From contig JBCBYB010000017.1 of assembly GCA_039816045.1 (NCBI GenBank), forward strand, positions 1 through 64,000: 64,000 nt of DNA, in the 5' to 3' direction. A model generated the notes under the pieces. The model had not been told where the DNA came from and made no database searches. It saw nothing but the letters and a program-made list of their open reading frames with translations. Of the stretch, positions 32,835-43,300 are shown one piece after another. Made by a program: the position numbers and the translations under genes. Within the stretch, counting starts at the first letter, position 1; each line of letters begins with the position of its first letter. The stretch is from Thermohalobaculum sp039816045. GTDB taxonomy: Bacteria; Pseudomonadota; Alphaproteobacteria; Rhodobacterales; Rhodobacteraceae.

Positions 32835-34148
32835 ATGACTGGCTTCACTCGCGCTGTGGCAGCTCTCGCCTTGGTGGTTTCGCCGATCTTGATCGCGACT
32901 TTTTATTCCCTGTTCGGGCAGGCGGCCGGGCTCAGCATGCGCATTCGCGACATGGACGGGGATTTTGTGTCCGGCATCCTGGCGGCTCTCGGGGTCCTGC
33001 TCGTGCTCCAGATCATTCCTCTGCCGGTCCGGCATCGGGCGATTCTAACCGCGCTTTGGCTCATCCGGGCCGCCGTGACCCTGGGACTGATGCTGTTCTA
33101 CGAAAGCTACTACGCGGTCCTGGACGCGAAACACTATTACCACGAAGCGCTGTTCCTGAGCGATCCTTGGGCGCTGGTTGCCTATGGTGATGGCACCGAG
33201 AACATCATTGCTTTGACAAGCGTGCTGGCCGAGTTCTCGCAGTCCTACGCGGTCTTCAAGGTGCTCTACGCCGCTATCGGCCTCGCAGGCGTATACCTCA
33301 GCTACCGCGCCGTGATCCTGGCACTCGGACGCGAAAGCCATGGCATGCTGTTCATCCTCGGCCTGATGCCGAGCATCCTTTTCTGGACCTCGATCCTCGG
33401 CAAAGAGCCGATCGTCAGCCTTGGGATCGCACTCATCTGCATCGGCACTGTCGGCTATTTCGAGCGGCGCAACGCCGCGTATCTGCTGGTCTTCGCAGCA
33501 GGCGCCCTCATCGCCGGCTTCATCCGCATGTGGCTCTTGATCATATTCCTGACCCCGTTTCTCGCCACGCTTTTTCTGTCCTCGCGCAGCCCCGCCTGGA
33601 CCAAGGTCGCGCTCGGCATCCTCAGCGTGCCGCTCTTTCTGATGGCGATGCAGACCTTCTCCGACCGCTTCCAGATCGAAACGGCACAGGACCTGCTCGC
33701 GCGCTCAAATGAGATCGCGAAAAACTTCTCCACCGGCGGCTCTGCCCAGAAGCTCGACTCCAGCTTCGACTCGCTCGGCGGAATGATCGCCTTCCTGCCG
33801 CTTGGCATCTTCACCGCGCTCTTCCGGCCACTGCCGGGCGAGGTGAACAATCCCTTCGGCATCCTTGCGGGGCTGGAGAACGCGGGCATCCTGTTCCTGC
33901 TGATCTACGGGGTGTGGCGGCGAGGGGTGCGGCCCTTCACAGTAGAACCCATTCTGATATGGGCCGTGCTGACGTTGCTGGCTTGGGCCGCCGTCTACGG
34001 GTTCGTGTCCTACTACAACCTCGGAACTGGGTTCCGCTTCCGCCAGATGGTCACACCGATCATGGTCTCCCTCGGGGTCTGGGCGGCGTTCGGACCGGCC
34101 TGGCGCGCGCCCGGCAGCGCTGGGATCAGGGCAGCGCGAACGGCGTAG
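32835..34148 (+). CDS. Polytopic membrane protein, possibly polysaccharide polymerase-like
   Basis: A 437-residue protein with about ten or eleven hydrophobic helices and no soluble domain. The central motif PSILFWTSILGKEPIV followed by repeated helices recalls O-antigen/EpsG-like polymerases and related glycan-handling membrane proteins, but I cannot assign it firmly. A periplasmic or cytoplasmic loop near residues 275-315 is charged. The ATG at 32835 has GGGAGAG about eight bases upstream. It diverges from tssA and overlaps the convergent dimethylformamidase gene by 23 bases at its end. A relation to the T6SS is not shown. Confidence 0.75.
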   Translation: MTGFTRAVAALALVVSPILIATFYSLFGQAAGLSMRIRDMDGDFVSGILAALGVLLVLQIIPLPVRHRAILTALWLIRAAVTLGLMLFYESYYAVLDAKHYYHEALFLSDPWALVAYGDGTENIIALTSVLAEFSQSYAVFKVLYAAIGLAGVYLSYRAVILALGRESHGMLFILGLMPSILFWTSILGKEPIVSLGIALICIGTVGYFERRNAAYLLVFAAGALIAGFIRMWLLIIFLTPFLATLFLSSRSPAWTKVALGILSVPLFLMAMQTFSDRFQIETAQDLLARSNEIAKNFSTGGSAQKLDSSFDSLGGMIAFLPLGIFTALFRPLPGEVNNPFGILAGLENAGILFLLIYGVWRRGVRPFTVEPILIWAVLTLLAWAAVYGFVSYYNLGTGFRFRQMVTPIMVSLGVWAAFGPAWRAPGSAGIRAARTA

Positions 34149-36327
34149 GGTCCGAGAACCGCCGCACCACCCGCTCCAACATCGCAGAGACCGGGTTGTC
34201 AAAACCGTTGCTCGGCAGGCTCCCGCAGAAGGTGATCGAGCCCGTGGAGAACACGGCCCCGCCGGCCGGCGTCTCGAAAAACACGATCTCGGCCCGGATC
34301 AGATCGATTGCCGGCTCTCCGGGCAGAGTGACCAGGTGGGTGAGCTGTTCTTCATGCACGAGGACAAAGTGATCCGAGTGCCCCTCGGACCGCGCCAGGA
34401 TCAAGGCATGGGCAGGCGTGCCGAGGCGCGTGTCGGCCCGATCGAGCTCAAACCCCGCCGCACCCCCGCCCGAGAGGCCAAAATCACCCAAAAGCTCTCC
34501 GGGCGCGGCCACACCGTCGAAGATCCACGCCACCCGACCGTCAAGCGCCTGCTCGGTGATGCGGTAATGCGCGCCTTCGAAAATGCCTTGGGCGGAGAAG
34601 CCAACGCCGGCGAGCGCTTGGGGCGCCCTGCCCTGGCGCCGCCACAGCCCGCCATAGGCTCCGTCGAAGGCGTTGAAGTACTCGCCCGGCTCCGAGGCCC
34701 AGGCGCGGATCCCCCCCTCGCCGCGGCGGATCTCGATGACCTCTGGCACCTCTGCGTGCCGCGCCACGCGCCAGTAGAAGCCGTTGCCCCCAAGATAGCA
34801 AAACCGCCCGCCGCCATTGCGATAGGCGGTGAGGGCATCCAGCGTCTCACCGGTGTGGTACTCGGGATGGGAGCAGGTCAGCACCGTGAGATAAGGCGCA
34901 ATGAGGTCTACGCCCTCCTCGTCGAGATCGTGGTCGGTGACAACATCATAGGCGATGCCCTTCGCCTCCAGCCAGGCGATCAGATGCGTGTCCGCCGCGA
35001 AATGGCGCAGTCCCGAGCCGTGCGGGTCGTTCTGGTTCATGAAGCCCGGCCGCATGGTCATCATCGGACGCAGGGGCGAGGAATGGCAGATCCCCGACCC
35101 GTCCGAATGGGTGTTGTAGGTGGAGAAGCCGTATTCGGGATGATCGCCGGGGAAGTCTTCGTTCATCCCGATCTCGGCGGCCCTGTGACGGTAGCCTTCG
35201 TTGAAGTCCGGGCGGTCGAAATTGGTGTAGACCACATAGGTGAGGGTCGACATCAGCACGCAGACTTCCGCTGTCTTGGTTCCTTTGGGCGGGAGCACGA
35301 AGAACGGGATTGTGTCGACTGCGTCTCCGGCCGTCAGCCGCATGCCCCAAACACCGCTCGGAAGATCCGGCACGGTCAGAGTGAAATCCGTCTCCCACCC
35401 GCAATCGGCAAGATCGGTGTCGTGGAAGTGGATGGCAGCATATTGCTCCGGTGCATGGCGCCAGCACATCTCCGACCCTGTCCACCGGCTCGATCGCATG
35501 GCCCGGGCGGGGAAATTGACGAGCGTAGCATCGAGGCCATGCGGTCCGGTGTCATGGGCCGTCAGCGTCGGAACGCCGAGGCTGAAGTCCCAGGCCGCAA
35601 GTGGCGCGCCGGGATGCGCTGCGAGCGGGTCTTCGGGGCCGGCTCCTTGGCGGATGGCCGGCGCTTCGATCTTGCCGTTGAAGAGGCCCGCCATGCCCTG
35701 CGCACCGGGCCCCAGGGCCGCGATGTGCCAGCGCGCACCGAGCGGAACGGTGCCTGGCGCCATCGTATCACGGACAATGACCGAGGGCACCGGCCCCATC
35801 GGTGGCGACACCGGCCCCTGCGCGATGGTGACCTCGCCGCTTGCGGGGTCGTGCGTGCCGCGAATACGGGCCCACTGCCGCTCGGGAAGAGGCTCGCCGG
35901 TCGCGACGCGCACCGGCTCCGCTCCCGCGCGCGCGATTAGGATCATGGCCGCGCCCGTCGCATCGAGACCGATGGCAACTCCGGCATTCGAATCGACTGT
36001 CGAGAGCGCAATCTGCTCCCCCTGACCCGGGCGCGTCGGCCAGACCACCGCTTCGAAGGCCAGCGGCCCTTCGGCGGTGACGCCTCCGGCCTCGACAACC
36101 GCGTAAGACCCCGGATGGCTGGCCTTCGGGCGCCCCTCGAAACGGTGGGTGAAAAGATCGCCCCGTTCCTCCTCAATACGGCCCGGACCCGCGGGATTGG
36201 GATCAGCACACACGATGCGCACGAGTTTGGCCTCTACCGGACCCGGCTCGGCGACCGAGATGCGGAACTCTATGGACTCTCCAGGGCGTGCGGAGAGACG
36301 GTCGGTGTAGCCGGTCAAGGAAAGCAT
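34126..36327 (-). CDS. N,N-dimethylformamidase large-subunit homologue
   Basis: A 733-residue protein of the DmfA2 type. The N-terminal part has beta-sandwich and lectin-like character. The C-terminal catalytic part contains LTCSHPEYHTGETLDAL, RFCYLGGNGFYW and the YGFSTYNTHSDGSG segment typical of the family. DMFase hydrolyses N,N-dimethylformamide to formate and dimethylamine; characterised enzymes use iron held by Tyr and Glu in the large subunit together with a small subunit. No small-subunit gene is visible nearby, so the substrate may differ. The ATG at 36327 is chosen (MLSLTGYTDRLS); the reading frame extends further upstream only as an antisense shadow of the EamA gene. The neighbours are hydantoin and amide genes. 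Confidence 0.88.
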   Translation of the reverse strand: MLSLTGYTDRLSARPGESIEFRISVAEPGPVEAKLVRIVCADPNPAGPGRIEEERGDLFTHRFEGRPKASHPGSYAVVEAGGVTAEGPLAFEAVVWPTRPGQGEQIALSTVDSNAGVAIGLDATGAAMILIARAGAEPVRVATGEPLPERQWARIRGTHDPASGEVTIAQGPVSPPMGPVPSVIVRDTMAPGTVPLGARWHIAALGPGAQGMAGLFNGKIEAPAIRQGAGPEDPLAAHPGAPLAAWDFSLGVPTLTAHDTGPHGLDATLVNFPARAMRSSRWTGSEMCWRHAPEQYAAIHFHDTDLADCGWETDFTLTVPDLPSGVWGMRLTAGDAVDTIPFFVLPPKGTKTAEVCVLMSTLTYVVYTNFDRPDFNEGYRHRAAEIGMNEDFPGDHPEYGFSTYNTHSDGSGICHSSPLRPMMTMRPGFMNQNDPHGSGLRHFAADTHLIAWLEAKGIAYDVVTDHDLDEEGVDLIAPYLTVLTCSHPEYHTGETLDALTAYRNGGGRFCYLGGNGFYWRVARHAEVPEVIEIRRGEGGIRAWASEPGEYFNAFDGAYGGLWRRQGRAPQALAGVGFSAQGIFEGAHYRITEQALDGRVAWIFDGVAAPGELLGDFGLSGGGAAGFELDRADTRLGTPAHALILARSEGHSDHFVLVHEEQLTHLVTLPGEPAIDLIRAEIVFFETPAGGAVFSTGSITFCGSLPSNGFDNPVSAMLERVVRRFSDPTPFALP

Positions 36328-36397
36328 GGGCGGGCCCTCGGATTGCGTCGCGGTTTGCGATCTTCGGCGAGGCCTGCCCCTGCGGCAAGGGGGATGC

Positions 36398-37279
36398 GTG
36401 CAAGAAGCAGCGACAGGAACGCGCGGGCGGGATGCGGCGGTGATCCTGGTGATCGGCGTGCTATGGGGGCTGAACTGGCCGCTGGTGAAGCTTCTGCTGG
36501 CCGAGTTCTCGCCCTGGACATTGCGCGGTATGGGACTGAGCCTGGCCGCCACCGGGCTTATGGTGGTCGCAGTCCTGAGCGGGCAGCGCCTCCGCCCGGC
36601 CGCAGCGGAGTGGCCTGCGCTCGTGCTGGCGGGGCTCTTCTCCGTCTTCGGTTTCAACCTGTTCACGGCGTTCGGGCAGATGGAAACCGAGACGTCCAAG
36701 GCCGCGATCATCGCCTTCACCATGCCCGTCTGGGCGGCGCTGTTCTCGGCCGCCTGGTTGGGCGAGCCGCTTGGGCGCCGCGTGCTCGCCTCGTTGGGAC
36801 TTGGGATGAGCGCACTCGGGTTGTTGATCGCCGAGGATCCGAGCGGGCTGCTGAGCGCGCCAGCCGGGCCGCTTTTTATGCTCGGGGCCGCGGTGAGCTG
36901 GGCCATCGGGACGGTGATCCTGAAGCGCGCAGCCCCCAGCCTGGCGCCGCTGCCACGGGCGGCGTGGATGGTGGCGGTGTCGGCCCCTCCGGCAGTCTTC
37001 GGGGCACTGGTGTTCGAGGGACCGTGGACAGCGTTGCCCTCGGCATCCGGGGCGCTGCTGCTGGCGGCGCATGTGCTCGGACCGCTGGGGATCTGCTATG
37101 CGGGGTGGAGCGTCCTCGTCTCCCGGCTGCCGGTCGCAGCGGCGACGGTCGGCACACTGATCGTGCCGGTGGTCGGTGTGCTGTCAGCCGGCTGGCTGAT
37201 CGGCGATGCGCTCGGGCCACTTCGGCTGGCAGCCCTGGCAGCGGTTGCGGGCGCAGTCGCAATGGCGCTCCGGCGTTAA
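36398..37279 (+). CDS. EamA/DMT-family transporter
   Basis: A 293-residue, ten-helix permease of the drug/metabolite transporter superfamily with two EamA repeats. Characteristic segments are GVLWGLNWPLVK near the N-terminus and a repeat beginning at FMLGAAVSWAIGTVILKR. The start is the GTG at 36398, with AAGGGGG about five bases upstream and the first helix following after about ten residues; an in-frame ATG at 36326 would add 24 polar residues and overlap the divergent gene. It lies between two catabolic genes and overlaps the hydantoinase by four bases tail to tail. It could export or import an intermediate of amide breakdown; the substrate is unknown. Confidence 0.88.
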   Translation: MQEAATGTRGRDAAVILVIGVLWGLNWPLVKLLLAEFSPWTLRGMGLSLAATGLMVVAVLSGQRLRPAAAEWPALVLAGLFSVFGFNLFTAFGQMETETSKAAIIAFTMPVWAALFSAAWLGEPLGRRVLASLGLGMSALGLLIAEDPSGLLSAPAGPLFMLGAAVSWAIGTVILKRAAPSLAPLPRAAWMVAVSAPPAVFGALVFEGPWTALPSASGALLLAAHVLGPLGICYAGWSVLVSRLPVAAATVGTLIVPVVGVLSAGWLIGDALGPLRLAALAAVAGAVAMALRR

Positions 37280-38742
37280 CGGAGATCGGCACCGAAATTG
37301 CGGGCCGGATCAAACTCGGGCGAGAGCCGCCCTGTGGGTTCGGCGGCGGGCCCGGCTTTGCGCGCCAGAAACTGCCCCATGCCGGGCGCGGCGGCCTCGG
37401 TCAACGCACCATCCTCAACCAAAACGTGCCCGCGCGAAAGCACGGTCACCGGCCAGCCGCGCACCGTGCGTCCGGCATAGGGCGTGTAGCCAGTGCGGTC
37501 TTCGACCATCGCATCCGAAAGGGTCACGGTCCGCTCCGGATCCCAAATCGCCAAGTCGGCGTCCTGGCCGATGGCGATGGAGCCCTTTCGGTCGTGCAGT
37601 CCGTAGAGCCAAGCGGCCTCCGTTGCCGTCGTCCAGATGAACGAGCCGAGCCCTCCGCGGCCCCCATGCACCATGGCATCGAAGAGAAGCGGCAGGCGCC
37701 AGTGAAGCCCCGGCAAGCCGTTGGGGATCTCCTTGAAGGAGGGGTCCTGGCCCGCCGCCAGCTTTCCGGTCTCGTCATAGGCGAAAGGCGCATGGTCCGA
37801 ACTGACAGTTTGCAGATCGCCGAGCGCGAGTGCCCGCCAGAGCGCCTCTTGATCCGCCGTCGTGCGGGGAGGGGGCGAGCAGCAAAACTTCGCGCCCTCC
37901 GACCCAGGCCGGTCGAGATCATCCGCGGTCAAAAACAGGTATTGCGGGCAGGTCTCCCCCCAAACCTTGACGCCTCGGCCACGAGCCTCGCGGATCACCG
38001 CCGCCCCCTCTGCGGTCGAGACGTGGAAGATCATCACCGGCTGGTCCAAAAACTCAGCCATTGCAATGAGGCGCTGGAACGCCTCCGCCTCGGAACAGCG
38101 CGGATGCGAGACCGCATGATAGCGCGGAGTGCGATATCCCCGTGCGATAAGTCGCTGCGATATCCATGCGATAAGTGCGTTATTCTCGGCATGGGCACAG
38201 ACCAGCGCGCCAAGCTCCCGCGCCTTGGCCAGGACATCCAGCACCTGCGCGTCGTCGAGCTGCATCGCGGGATAGGTCATGAAGATCTTAATGGAGGCAT
38301 GCCCCGCCTCGACCAGCGGCGGAAGGTCCTGCTCCAGGGTCTCGGGCGTCGGGTCCGCAAGGATCAAGTGCAGCGCGTAGTCGATCACCGCGCCTTTCGC
38401 CGCCAGCGCATGATACTCCCGCGCAACCTCCGAGATCCGCATCCCCCGGTGCTGGCAGGCGAACGGGATCACCGTGGTCGTGCCGCCGAGCGCCGCCGAG
38501 CGCGTCGCACTCTCCCAGGTGTCGGCATTGGTGAGCCCATTGGCCGAGAGCTGCTCGATATGGCAGTGCGTGTCGACCCCGCCTGGCAACACCAAATGCC
38601 CTGAGGCATCGATCACCCGCTCCGCCTCCAAGCCGTCGCCGAGGGCCGCGATCCGCCCGTCCCGAATACCGAGATCGGCGTCCATGGTGTCGGTCGCGGT
38701 CACAAGGGTTCCGCCGCGGATCACGAGGTCGAGGGGCTGCAT
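37276..38742 (-). CDS. Dihydropyrimidinase / D-hydantoinase-family amidohydrolase
   Basis: A 488-residue cyclic amidohydrolase. The binuclear metal site is intact: H59 and H61 in GGVDTHCHIE, the lysine to be carboxylated K152 in SIKIFMTY, H184 in CAHAEN, H240 in FHVSTAEG and D316 in SSDHAPF. Such enzymes open the ring of dihydropyrimidines or 5-substituted hydantoins. The ATG at 38742 has AAGGA eight bases upstream. It diverges from the racemase gene across 57 bp, a natural pairing because hydantoin racemase supplies the enantiomer used by the hydantoinase. No N-carbamoyl amidohydrolase is in the window. Confidence 0.93.
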   Translation of the reverse strand: MQPLDLVIRGGTLVTATDTMDADLGIRDGRIAALGDGLEAERVIDASGHLVLPGGVDTHCHIEQLSANGLTNADTWESATRSAALGGTTTVIPFACQHRGMRISEVAREYHALAAKGAVIDYALHLILADPTPETLEQDLPPLVEAGHASIKIFMTYPAMQLDDAQVLDVLAKARELGALVCAHAENNALIAWISQRLIARGYRTPRYHAVSHPRCSEAEAFQRLIAMAEFLDQPVMIFHVSTAEGAAVIREARGRGVKVWGETCPQYLFLTADDLDRPGSEGAKFCCSPPPRTTADQEALWRALALGDLQTVSSDHAPFAYDETGKLAAGQDPSFKEIPNGLPGLHWRLPLLFDAMVHGGRGGLGSFIWTTATEAAWLYGLHDRKGSIAIGQDADLAIWDPERTVTLSDAMVEDRTGYTPYAGRTVRGWPVTVLSRGHVLVEDGALTEAAAPGMGQFLARKAGPAAEPTGRLSPEFDPARNFGADLR

Positions 38743-38799
38743 GCTTGATCCTTTGCGCAGGTCGCGGGAGGATGACCCCGCAGCAGGGAGCCTAGCCAC

Positions 38800-39450
38800 A
38801 TGACCGCAGACCCACAACGCATCGTCGTGATCAATCCAAACTCGAACGGGCAAGTGACCGCCGGGATCGATGCGGCGCTGGAGGGGTTTCGCCTGGGCCC
38901 AGAGATTGTGTGCGAGACGCTGGCCGAGGGTCCCTTCGGCATTGAGAGCCAGCGCGATGCCGACGCCGTCAGCCTGCCGCTCGCGGACCGCGTGGCAAAG
39001 GAAGATGCCACCGCTTGGGTGATCGCCTGCTATTCCGATCCCGGGCTGCACGTCTGCCGGGAGGCCACGACCGCCCCGGTCTTCGGCATTGCCGAGTGTG
39101 CGGTGCTGACCGCGCTCGCCCGGGCAGACCGGTTCGGGGTGCTCGCGGTCAAGGCACGCTCGATCCCGCGGCACATCCGCTATCTGCGCCAGATGGGGCT
39201 GGTGGACCGGTTGGCAGGCGAACGCCCGCTCGAGATGTCGGTGGCGGAGACGGCCTCCGGCGAAGGGACGCTTGCGCGGATGATCGCCATCGGGACGGAG
39301 CTTCGCGACCAGGACGGCGCGGGCGCCATCGTGATGGGATGCGCGGGGATGGCGCGCCATCGCCACCCGCTGGAGCAGGCCCTCGGCGTGCCGGTGATCG
39401 ACCCCTGTCAAGCGGCGGTTGCCATGGCGCTCGGCGCGCTGCTCGGCTGA
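38800..39450 (+). CDS. Asp/Glu/hydantoin racemase-family protein
   Basis: A 216-residue racemase of the Asp/Glu/hydantoin superfamily. The two catalytic cysteines are present: C77 in IACYSDPG and C181 in VMGCAGMA. The INPNSN start is also typical. Together with the divergent hydantoinase it suggests conversion of D/L-hydantoins or related ureides. Maleate isomerase-like or allantoin racemase activity is also possible within the family. It ends four bases before the convergent response regulator gene. Confidence 0.92.
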   Translation: MTADPQRIVVINPNSNGQVTAGIDAALEGFRLGPEIVCETLAEGPFGIESQRDADAVSLPLADRVAKEDATAWVIACYSDPGLHVCREATTAPVFGIAECAVLTALARADRFGVLAVKARSIPRHIRYLRQMGLVDRLAGERPLEMSVAETASGEGTLARMIAIGTELRDQDGAGAIVMGCAGMARHRHPLEQALGVPVIDPCQAAVAMALGALLG

Positions 39451-39453
39451 GGG

Positions 39454-40374
39454 CTAGTCCTCCAGGGCCCGGATCGCAATCGCGACCGCGGCTGTGCGGT
39501 TCTCGACCCCGAGCTTGGTGTAGATCTGCTCGAGATGCTTGGTCACCGTGCGGGGACTGAGATCGAGGATCGAGGCGATGTCCCGGTTCGCCTTTCCGTC
39601 GGCCAGCCAGGACAGGACCTCCCCCTCGCGGGGTGTGACGCCAAGCTGGCGGCTGAGCTGGTCTCCGGGCGGTTCTCTGCGCATCGGGGCGACGCGGACA
39701 AGGTGGCTCTGCTTCTCGGTACGCGCGAGATAGGCGAGTTCGGCGCCTGCCCCGCCGGGACGGTCCAACGTGAAGGGCCGCAACTCTGAGAGCCGCTGCG
39801 CCGCCGACCGCTCCAGCCAATCCGCAAGGCCATGGCGCGTTGAAACCGGGGTCGCGGGGCCGGCAACAAGGCCATCGACCAGCGCCTCGGCACGGGGCGA
39901 GGCCCATTGCACCTCTGCCTCGGGGCTGAGCGCGAGCACCGCGCGGCCCGCCATGTCGAGCGCCGTGCGCGCCTCGGCAACGATCCGGGCATTGGCGGCG
40001 TGGACGGCGATCCGGGCGATCAGCGCCTCGCAGTCCACAGGCTTGGTTACATAGTCGACCCCGCCGGCCGAGAGCCCACGCACGATATCCGCACTCTCCG
40101 AGAGCCCGGTCATGAAGATCACCGGCGTGGCGGCAAAGCGGGGGTCCTGCTTTATCCGACGGCAGGTCTCGAACCCGTCGATCCCGGGCATCAACGCATC
40201 GAGGAGCACCAGATCCGGAGCCACCCGGTCGAGCAGGCCGATCGCGGTCTCCCCGTCGCGGGCCACCAGAACCGTGAGCCCCGCGGTCTCCAACGCCTCG
40301 GTGAGCATACCCAGCGTCTCCGGGCTGTCGTCGACCAGCAGTACGATGTCGCGGGCAGGGGCCATGGTGCTCAT
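39454..40374 (-). CDS. LuxR-type response regulator
   Basis: A 306-residue regulator: an N-terminal receiver domain (about 8-130) with phospho-acceptor D59 in LVLLDALMPG and K at TKPVD, a middle region (about 130-235) of uncertain fold, perhaps PAS-like, and a C-terminal LuxR helix-turn-helix (about 240-303, LGVTPREGEVLSWLADGKAN, TVTKHLEQIYTKLGV). It overlaps the end of the hybrid kinase gene by four bases (ATGA) and is its evident partner. The probable targets are the amide/hydantoin genes around it and the 43716-43983 intergenic region; this is inference from context. Confidence 0.92.
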   Translation of the reverse strand: MSTMAPARDIVLLVDDSPETLGMLTEALETAGLTVLVARDGETAIGLLDRVAPDLVLLDALMPGIDGFETCRRIKQDPRFAATPVIFMTGLSESADIVRGLSAGGVDYVTKPVDCEALIARIAVHAANARIVAEARTALDMAGRAVLALSPEAEVQWASPRAEALVDGLVAGPATPVSTRHGLADWLERSAAQRLSELRPFTLDRPGGAGAELAYLARTEKQSHLVRVAPMRREPPGDQLSRQLGVTPREGEVLSWLADGKANRDIASILDLSPRTVTKHLEQIYTKLGVENRTAAVAIAIRALED

Positions 40375-43300
40375 GTCGCCACCTCGCCGGCACCGGCGAA
40401 CTGACCGAGCCCCCCAAAATCATAGGCCGTGAGAAGCGCGCGCCCCTCCGCAACAAACGGACCCCAGCGCGGATCGGCTGCCTCCAGCGCGTCGAGCGCC
40501 GCCGCCACCCCAGCCGCATGGTTGATCCCAATGGCGGCCCGCAACGGACCGAGTGCCGAGGCCGGCGGACGGCGAATGCCAGGGACCGTGGCCGCCGGCA
40601 CCTCCTCGCTCCAGACCAGACCGAGATGCCGCCCGATCCGGTCGAGCAAGTCATCGATGCGGATGGGCTTGGTCACGAAGTCGTCGTGGAGCGTTGCGCC
40701 TCCCCCCTCCAGCCGCTTGTCGAAGGCATGGGCGGACACCATGAAAACGGGTGCGGTGACGCCCAAATCGTGCCGAAGCCGCGACAGCAGCGTCCAGCCG
40801 TCAACGCCCGGCATCGCGACGTCAAGCAGGATGAGATCGGGCGCAAACCCCGCCAGCACGGCCTCTGCCGCCTCCCCGGTCTCGGCAAAGGCCAGGCGAA
40901 AACCGAGCGGGCGCAGGATATCGGCCACCAGGCTGCGGTGCTCGGCATTGTCGTCGATCACGAGGATCTGCTTGCGGGCCCCCTCATAGCTGCGGATCGG
41001 ACGGCGGATGTCGCGCGCAGTCTCCCGATGACTGCGCCCGCGCGGCAGCATCAGCCGGACGCGGAACGTGCTGCCCTCACCGGGCGTGCTGTCGAGGGTG
41101 AGTTCTCCGCCGAGCATCTCGGTCAGAAGCTTGGTGATGGTCAGGCCGAGCCCCGTGCCGGGCACCGGCGCCCGGGGGTCCTCGATCCGCTCAAAAGGCT
41201 GGAAGATCCGCTCTCGCTCGACCCCGGGGATGCCGCGACCGGTGTCGGATACGGTGAACGTCGCCGTCTCGCTGGCATAGGCAACCTCGAAGCGCACCCG
41301 ACCCTCGTCGGTATAGCGCACGGCGTTCGCCAGCAGGTTCATCAGGATCTGGCGCAGACGCTTCTCGTCGCCATGAACGATGTCAGGCAGCCGCTCGGGC
41401 AGCGCAACCTCGAACTCCAGCCGCTTTTCACGCGCCTGCATGTGGAAGACCGCCGCAATGTGCTCGAGGCACTCCCGCAGGCGGATCTCATCGCGATAAA
41501 CCTCGAGACGGCCCGCTTCGATCCGACTGATGTCGAGGAGCCCCTCGATCAGACCGCCCAAGTGCTCGGCCGAGCGGCGGATCACCTCGACCCCGGCACG
41601 GCGGTGTTTCGGAACCGTGGGATCGCCCTCCATCAGCTGCGCATAGCCGAGGATCGCGTTCAGCGGCGTCCGGAGTTCGTGGCTGATGCCGACCACATAG
41701 CGGCTCTTGGCCTCGTTCGCGGCCTCGGCATCCTCCTTGGCCTTTTGCAGCTCCGCATCCGTGCGCTCATGGGCGGCGATCTCCGCCACCAACCGTTCGG
41801 TCTGGCGCTCGCCCTCCCGCAGCGCGCGCACCCGGCTCTCTACCGCCAAGACATGCAGCCAGGCCCCGACACCGACCACAAGCGCGAGCATGGTGAAGGT
41901 CATCAGGAGCCCGCGCTCCAGGATCGCAGCGCCATCGGGATGGGTGAGCGAGACCTGCTGGTGGATCAGCAGCATTGCCGCGCCGATGACCACCAGGAAG
42001 CTGGCCCAGATGCCGAGATAGAGACCATACCGGGACTGCCAGGTCGGCCAGCCTTCCCCGCCGAAGCCCAGACGCCGTCGAAGCCAACGCAAGGGACCCG
42101 TGATCGCCGTCTCGGGCGGTTTGCAGCGGTCCCCGCAATTGGCGTCCAGCGTGCAGCAAAGCGAGCAGATCGTCGCCTGATGGAACGGGCAATCGACCAT
42201 ATCCTCGGCGTCGAAGCTGTGCTCACACAGAGAGCAGGCGCCGGCGCTCAGGTTGGGATCAGGGATGCGGGCGAGGTAGTAGCGCCCCCCCGTGGCCCAG
42301 GCGATCAGGGGGGCGGCGACAAGCGCGGTGCCGAGTGCAATGAAGGACGACATCGCCTGGCCGAGCGCCCCGAACGCGCCGAGATAGGCCGCGAACGACA
42401 CCATCACAGCCAGGGTCATGGCGCCAGTGCCGACCGGATTGATGTCGTAGAGATAGCCGCGGCGGAACTCGATCCGCTTCGGGCTGAGGCCAAGCGGCTT
42501 GTTGATCACGAGATCGGCGACCAGTGCGCCCACCCAGGCCACCGCCACATGGGCATAGAGCCCCAGCGTGTTCTCCAATGCGCCGAACACGCCGAACTCC
42601 ATCAGCATCAGCGCGATCAGCACGTTGAACACCAGCCACACCACGCGGCCCGGATGGCTGTGGGTCAGCCGCGAGAAGAAGTTCGACCAGGCGATCGAAC
42701 CGGCATAGGCGTTCGTCACGTTGATCTTGAGCTGGCAGATGATGACGAAAAGGCCGGTGACGGTGAGGGCCACCATCTCCCAAGGCAGTGCGCTCGAGAA
42801 CGCCGCGAGATACATCTGCGTCGGCTCGACCGCGTGTTCGGCCGCCACCCCTGCCCCGAGCGCCAGCACCGCAAGGAACGACCCCGCGAGCATCTTGAGC
42901 GTGCCGATCACCGCCCAGCCAGGTCCCGCCGCGATCAGTGCCGCCCACCATTTGAGGCGCTCGCGCGGGGTCTTCGGCTCGGGCAGAAAGCGCAGGAAGT
43001 CCACCTGCTCGCCGATCTGCGCGGCCAGCGAGAACACCACGCCCGACGCAACAGCGAACAGCAGCAGGTCGAGCTCGCCATCGCCGAGGCGCCCTTCATG
43101 GCTGAGCCAGGGACCAAGGCTCGTCGCCGAGACCAACAGGAACAAAAACGGCAGGATCTGCAGCGCGAGCCAGATCGGCTGGGTCCATTTCTGGAAGGCA
43201 CCGATGCGCGTGAACCCATGGGTCACTAGCGGGATCACCACCAGCGCGTTCAGCAGATAGCCGATCTCCAACGGGATGCCGAAACAGAGCTCCAGCGCCA

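Noticed and set aside
36328..36906. N-terminal extension of the dimethylformamidase frame
   Set aside because: It is antisense to EamA; the ATG at 36327 gives a length close to the family's.
36115..38604. An 829-codon plus-strand frame across the DMFase, EamA and hydantoinase genes
   Set aside because: It is out of frame with EamA and antisense to two well-supported enzymes.
40518..43229. A 903-codon open frame on the plus strand opposite the hybrid kinase
   Set aside because: It is antisense to a protein with clear domains, its translation is Arg/His/Gln-rich without motifs, and long antisense frames are common in GC-rich DNA.
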